DNA from: a bacterium
Lineage (GTDB): Bacteria > SZUA-79 > Acidulodesulfobacterales > Acidulodesulfobacteraceae
Direction: 5' to 3'
DNA length: 9,528 nucleotides
Assembly (NCBI GenBank): GCA_021781285.1
Contig: JAJXXD010000049.1
Coordinates: forward strand, 1-9,528
Positions within the stretch are counted from its first letter, which is position 1. Each line of letters opens with the position of its first letter. Made by a program: the position numbers and the translations under genes. This document shows positions 5,904 to 9,528 of this stretch, one piece after another. The notes under the pieces are model-generated. The model saw nothing but the letters and a program-made list of their open reading frames with translations. It searched no databases and was not told where the DNA came from.

Positions 5904-7202
5904 TTGAGCGAGTTAAATAATGAAAATCCCGTACTTATAATAGGCGGCGGACATAGCGGCGTTTCTGCCGCGCTTGAAATTACCGAAGCCGTCGATAAAA
6001 AAGTATATATAGTAGAAAAAAAATCGTATATAGGCGGCAGAGTTCTCCAGATGTATAAGTATTTTCCAAAACTATGCCCGCCGTTCTGCGGATTTGAAAT
6101 AAATACTAAGAGGATAAAGTCCTCTACCGAGGATAATATAAAATTTTTAGTTTCGTCCGTCGTAGAAGAAATAAATAAAGAAAAAGACGGAACTGGATAC
6201 AAAGTTAAAATTCGCCAAAAACCTCAATATATAAATGATAACTGCACTGTTTGCGGGGAATGCGCCAAAGTATGTCCCGAAGACAGGCCGAACGATTTTA
6301 ACTATGATATGGATACGACAAAAGCCATATATATGCCTGCCATATCTACATTTCCGCTGAAATATACGGTAGATGAAAATTATTGCAAGTTTTCGGCATG
6401 TAAGAAATGCGAGTCAGCCTGTAAATATGATGCAATTAATCTTAACGCTCAAGAAAATATAATAGAATTAAAGGTTGCGGATATTATTTTTGCGACCGGT
6501 TGGAAACCTTATGCCGTTGAAAAATTAGAAAACTTAGGATTCGGAAAGTTTAAGAACGTTATCACCAATGTAATGATGGAAAGGCTTGCCGCCGATAACG
6601 GTCCTACGAGCGGCAAAATTTTGAGACCGTCCGATAATAAAGAAGTAACCAACGTTGCATTTATTCAGTGCGCGGGCTCCAGAAACGAAAATCATCTTCC
6701 TTATTGTTCGGCGATATGCTGTATGGCATCCTTAAAGCAGGCTCTTTATTTAAGGGAAAAAACCCCCGCATCTTCTCCGACTATTTTTTATATAGATTTA
6801 AGAACCCCGGGAAGATATGAAAATTTCCTCAATAAAGCCGAAAGCGACAAAAATATTAAATTTAATAAAGGCATCGTAGGAAAAATATCGGAAGACCATG
6901 CTACAGGCGACCTTCTATTAGACGTCGAAGATATGCTTTCAGGCAAAAAGATTAAATTCAGGGCTGAAATGGTGGTTCTTGCGGCAGGTATGCGTCCAAA
7001 TATTAAAGACGACTTAAGCGAAATCAAAATAGACGGCGATATAAAAATAGATATAGACGAAAACGGTTTTATATTCAATGAAAACTATGAGGGCGGTATT
7101 TTTTCCGCCGGAGTCGCGAAGTTTCCTTTAGACGTTTATATGTCCGGTCAATCGGCAACATCCGCGGCGCTTTCCGTAATCCAGCATAACGCAAAATTAT
7201 AA
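5904..7202 (+). CDS. qmoA: QmoA, HdrA-like flavoprotein of the Qmo complex, TTG start
   Basis: Subunit of the quinone-interacting membrane-bound oxidoreductase, which exchanges electrons between the quinone pool and AprBA at the cytoplasmic side. The 432 residues are HdrA-like: FAD motif VLIIGGGHSG (10-19), KLCPPFCGFEIN (57-67) as is typical of QmoA, a ferredoxin-type set Cys114-x2-Cys117-x2-Cys120-x3-Cys124, and a second set Cys161-x4-Cys166-x2-Cys169-x3-Cys173. Then come IFATGWKPY (195-203), the HdrA signature FIQCAGSR (253-260) with CSAICCM (268-274), and a C-terminal VVLAAGMRPN. The start is TTG 5904, 8 bases after GGAG (5892-5895); no ATG gives the complete FAD motif. qmoB follows after 40 bases, so the two are co-transcribed. 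Its start codon may lower expression. Confidence 0.94.
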   Translation: MSELNNENPVLIIGGGHSGVSAALEITEAVDKKVYIVEKKSYIGGRVLQMYKYFPKLCPPFCGFEINTKRIKSSTEDNIKFLVSSVVEEINKEKDGTGYKVKIRQKPQYINDNCTVCGECAKVCPEDRPNDFNYDMDTTKAIYMPAISTFPLKYTVDENYCKFSACKKCESACKYDAINLNAQENIIELKVADIIFATGWKPYAVEKLENLGFGKFKNVITNVMMERLAADNGPTSGKILRPSDNKEVTNVAFIQCAGSRNENHLPYCSAICCMASLKQALYLREKTPASSPTIFYIDLRTPGRYENFLNKAESDKNIKFNKGIVGKISEDHATGDLLLDVEDMLSGKKIKFRAEMVVLAAGMRPNIKDDLSEIKIDGDIKIDIDENGFIFNENYEGGIFSAGVAKFPLDVYMSGQSATSAALSVIQHNAKL

Positions 7203-7242
7203 AAAAGATAAAGAAAAAGATATATTTAGAATAGGAGTGAAA

Positions 7243-9528
7243 ATGGATAATAATTTAGGGATTTATATATGTTCCGGGTGCGATATAGGGAAAAGCCTGA
7301 ACGTGGAAAGATTAGTCAATACGGCAAAAGATTCCAATAAGCCTGTCGTATGTATGAGCCATGAATTTCTTTGCGGACCGGAAGGCGTAAATCTCATAAA
7401 AAACGATATTTCCGAAAAAAAGATAAATAAATTAGTAATAGCCGCCTGTTCAATGCGCGCCAAGCAGGATGTTTTCAATTTCGACCCGCTGTCTATTCAT
7501 ACCGAAAGAGTCAATCTCAGAGAGCATGTAATATGGATAAGCCCTCCTAACGATAACAATACCCAGCTTCTTGCGGAAGATTATATAAATATGGGCGCCG
7601 TCAGAGCTAAAAAATCAGCCTTTCCCGAACCGCTTATTCAGGACTTGAATAAAACCGTTCTTGTAGTAGGGGGCGGAGTTACGGGGCTTAATGCCGCTAT
7701 AAATTCGGCAAAAGCCGGTTACGACGTCGTTTTAGTCGAGAAAAAATCTAATCTCGGCGGGTTTCCGTATTCAAAATATAAAAAATGGGAAACCAAACCC
7801 CCATTCGATAAGAATATCTGGATAAAAGAAGGACTCGACGAACTTATAAGCCAAGTAGAAAATTCTAAAAAAATTAAAATTTATAAAAATTCAAAAATCA
7901 AGTCGGTATCCGGAGCTCCCGGAAAATTTAACGTAGAAATAGAACCGTCTGTCGAAGGTAATACCGCGGAAACCGCCGTATCCGAAACCATAGGTTCTAT
8001 CGTCGTAGCAACGGGTTGGAAGCCTTACGAAGCAAAAAAATTAGATTATCTAGGCTACGGTTTAACCTCGGATATATTAACGAATATCGAGCTTGAAGAA
8101 TTATATTCCGAACTTTCCGAGAACGGCAAATCTGAAAGTTTTACCGTAAAAAGAAAATCTAACGGCGATGCCGTAAAATCTATTGCGTTTATTCAGTGCG
8201 CCGGTTCAAGAGACGAGAATCATCTGCCGTATTGTTCTACGGTATGCTGTATGTCGTCCCTTAAAGAAGCCGCATTAATAAGAAAAAACAATCCGGATGC
8301 TAATGTTTACATAATATACAAAGACATAAGAACGCCCGGCGAATACGAAAATTTTTACAGAAAAATGCAGGACGATGAAGGAATTTTTATGGTCAAAGGT
8401 GTTGTTTCCGACGTTTCTTACGACAAAGGAAATAATATTATCGATTTAAAGGTGAAAGATACTCTATTTGGCGGCGATATAGATTTAAACGTCGAAATGC
8501 TGGTGCTCGCATCGGGAATGGTTCCAAATTCAGGAGACGTTGAATGCAGTCAGGATGTAAATTTAACGGTCGGCAATCAGCCGTCGGCAAGCGGGGCGTC
8601 CTGTCCGCCTTCAATTCCTGTTTCAACCGCTCAAGTAGCCAAAAGCGGATTATTAAATCTTACATACAGACAGGGAAAAGAAATGCCGGATCTGGCTTAC
8701 GGATTTCCCGATTCTAATTTTATATGTTTTCCTTACGAATCGAGAAGGACGGGAATATATCCCGCTGGTTCCGTGAGGATGCCTCTGGATACCGTTTTTT
8801 CGGTGGACGACGCAAAAGGAGCCGTTTTAAAAGCGGTGCAGTGCGTAGAGCAGACTTCCAAGGGCAAAGCGGTTCATCCGCGCTCTAACGATACGACGTA
8901 TCCCTTTTTTGACCTTCCGAGGTGCACGCAGTGCAAAAGATGCACGGAGGAATGTCCTTTCGGCGCGATAGACGAAGACGAAAAAGGAACGCCTAAATAT
9001 AATCCGGAAAGATGCAGAAGATGCGGAGTTTGCATGGGAGCATGTCCCGTAAGAATTATATCTTTTAAGAACTATTCACCCGATATCGGCGCTTCTATGA
9101 TAAAGAGCCTTTATATTCCGGAAGATCCTACGGATGAGAATTATAGGATACTCGTTTTTGCATGCGAAAACGACGCATATCCGGCGCTTGACATATTAGG
9201 CCTGAATAAAATGAATTTATCGTCAAATATAAGAGTGATACCGGTAAGATGTCTCGGTTCCATAAATAACGTGTGGTACACCGACGCTCTCTCGAAGGGC
9301 ATAGACGGGATACTCTTGCTGGGATGTAAATTCGGCGACGACTACCAGTGCCATTTCGTAAAAGGTTCGGAGCTTGCCTCGTATAGAATGGGCAATCTTA
9401 AAGAAACATTGACAAGGCTTGTTCTGGAGGAAGAAAGAATAAGGCAGATTCAGCTCGAATTCACCGACTATATGAAACTGCCGGAAATAGTGGAAGATTT
9501 CGTCAGTAAAATTAAATCGCTCGGACCA
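7243..9528 (+). CDS. qmoB: QmoB, HdrA-MvhD-like fusion flavoprotein (3' end just cut by window edge)
   Basis: Open for 762 codons to the window end without a stop; from the family length only a few residues should be missing. The N-terminal HdrA-like domain shows YICSGCDIG (8-16), EFLCGPEG and AACSMRAK. The FAD motif VVGGGVTG (141-148) follows, then VVATGWKPY and the HdrA signature FIQCAGSRDENHLPYCS with VCCM. Two [4Fe-4S] ferredoxin sets come next: Cys561/564/567/571 (CTQCKRCTEECP) and Cys591/594/597/601 (CRRCGVCMGACP). The last 130 residues are an MvhD-like domain with Cys641, Cys670, Cys695 and Cys703 (FACEN, VRCLGS, GCKFGDDYQC) that likely holds a [2Fe-2S] cluster. QmoB is a cytoplasmic partner of QmoA in electron exchange with AprBA, possibly by flavin-based confurcation. 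AGGAG at 7233-7237 supports ATG 7243. The third subunit (QmoC or HdrBC-like) would lie downstream. Confidence 0.95.
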   Translation, partial: MDNNLGIYICSGCDIGKSLNVERLVNTAKDSNKPVVCMSHEFLCGPEGVNLIKNDISEKKINKLVIAACSMRAKQDVFNFDPLSIHTERVNLREHVIWISPPNDNNTQLLAEDYINMGAVRAKKSAFPEPLIQDLNKTVLVVGGGVTGLNAAINSAKAGYDVVLVEKKSNLGGFPYSKYKKWETKPPFDKNIWIKEGLDELISQVENSKKIKIYKNSKIKSVSGAPGKFNVEIEPSVEGNTAETAVSETIGSIVVATGWKPYEAKKLDYLGYGLTSDILTNIELEELYSELSENGKSESFTVKRKSNGDAVKSIAFIQCAGSRDENHLPYCSTVCCMSSLKEAALIRKNNPDANVYIIYKDIRTPGEYENFYRKMQDDEGIFMVKGVVSDVSYDKGNNIIDLKVKDTLFGGDIDLNVEMLVLASGMVPNSGDVECSQDVNLTVGNQPSASGASCPPSIPVSTAQVAKSGLLNLTYRQGKEMPDLAYGFPDSNFICFPYESRRTGIYPAGSVRMPLDTVFSVDDAKGAVLKAVQCVEQTSKGKAVHPRSNDTTYPFFDLPRCTQCKRCTEECPFGAIDEDEKGTPKYNPERCRRCGVCMGACPVRIISFKNYSPDIGASMIKSLYIPEDPTDENYRILVFACENDAYPALDILGLNKMNLSSNIRVIPVRCLGSINNVWYTDALSKGIDGILLLGCKFGDDYQCHFVKGSELASYRMGNLKETLTRLVLEEERIRQIQLEFTDYMKLPEIVEDFVSKIKSLGP

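Noticed and set aside
8438..8626. Minus-strand 62-residue frame inside qmoB
   Set aside because: It is opposite the conserved QmoB frame and has no recognisable features.

Overview
This window is a compact dissimilatory sulfur-metabolism locus on the + strand of an AT-rich bacterium. From left to right it holds the 3' end of dsrK, a strong terminator, a dsrE-dsrF-dsrH trio, then sat, aprB, aprA, qmoA and an almost complete qmoB that runs off the right edge. All genes point the same way. There are no mobile elements, RNA genes or CRISPR arrays. Several transcription units are suggested by a terminator after dsrK, a sigma70-like promoter ahead of sat, a hairpin between sat and aprB, and a GC-rich hairpin between aprA and qmoA.

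How the genes work together: Sat interconverts sulfate plus ATP with APS plus pyrophosphate. AprBA interconverts APS with sulfite plus AMP. QmoAB, with a membrane subunit expected beyond the right edge, links AprBA to the quinone pool. DsrK belongs to the membrane complex that exchanges electrons with the DsrC trisulfide/thiol cycle of sulfite reductase. DsrEFH is a soluble sulfur-relay complex that hands sulfur to DsrC and is best known from sulfur oxidisers using reverse Dsr. The window therefore combines a standard sat-aprBA-qmoAB module with a sulfur-oxidation-type relay. The sequence here cannot say which way the pathway runs.

Organism: the gene order sat-aprB-aprA-qmoA-qmoB is typical of deltaproteobacterial sulfate reducers and also occurs in Chlorobi. 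The AT-rich codon use, very AT-rich spacers (repeated TTTAATTAAA) and the DsrEFH genes suggest an uncultured deltaproteobacterium-like lineage. The Sva0485 / Candidatus Acidulodesulfobacterales group is one candidate from memory, but I cannot confirm it without dsrAB or marker genes. Nothing here is a wholly unknown system; the interest lies in the gene combination, the missing dsrJOP next to dsrK, the loss of the DsrH cysteine, and the regulatory hairpins.
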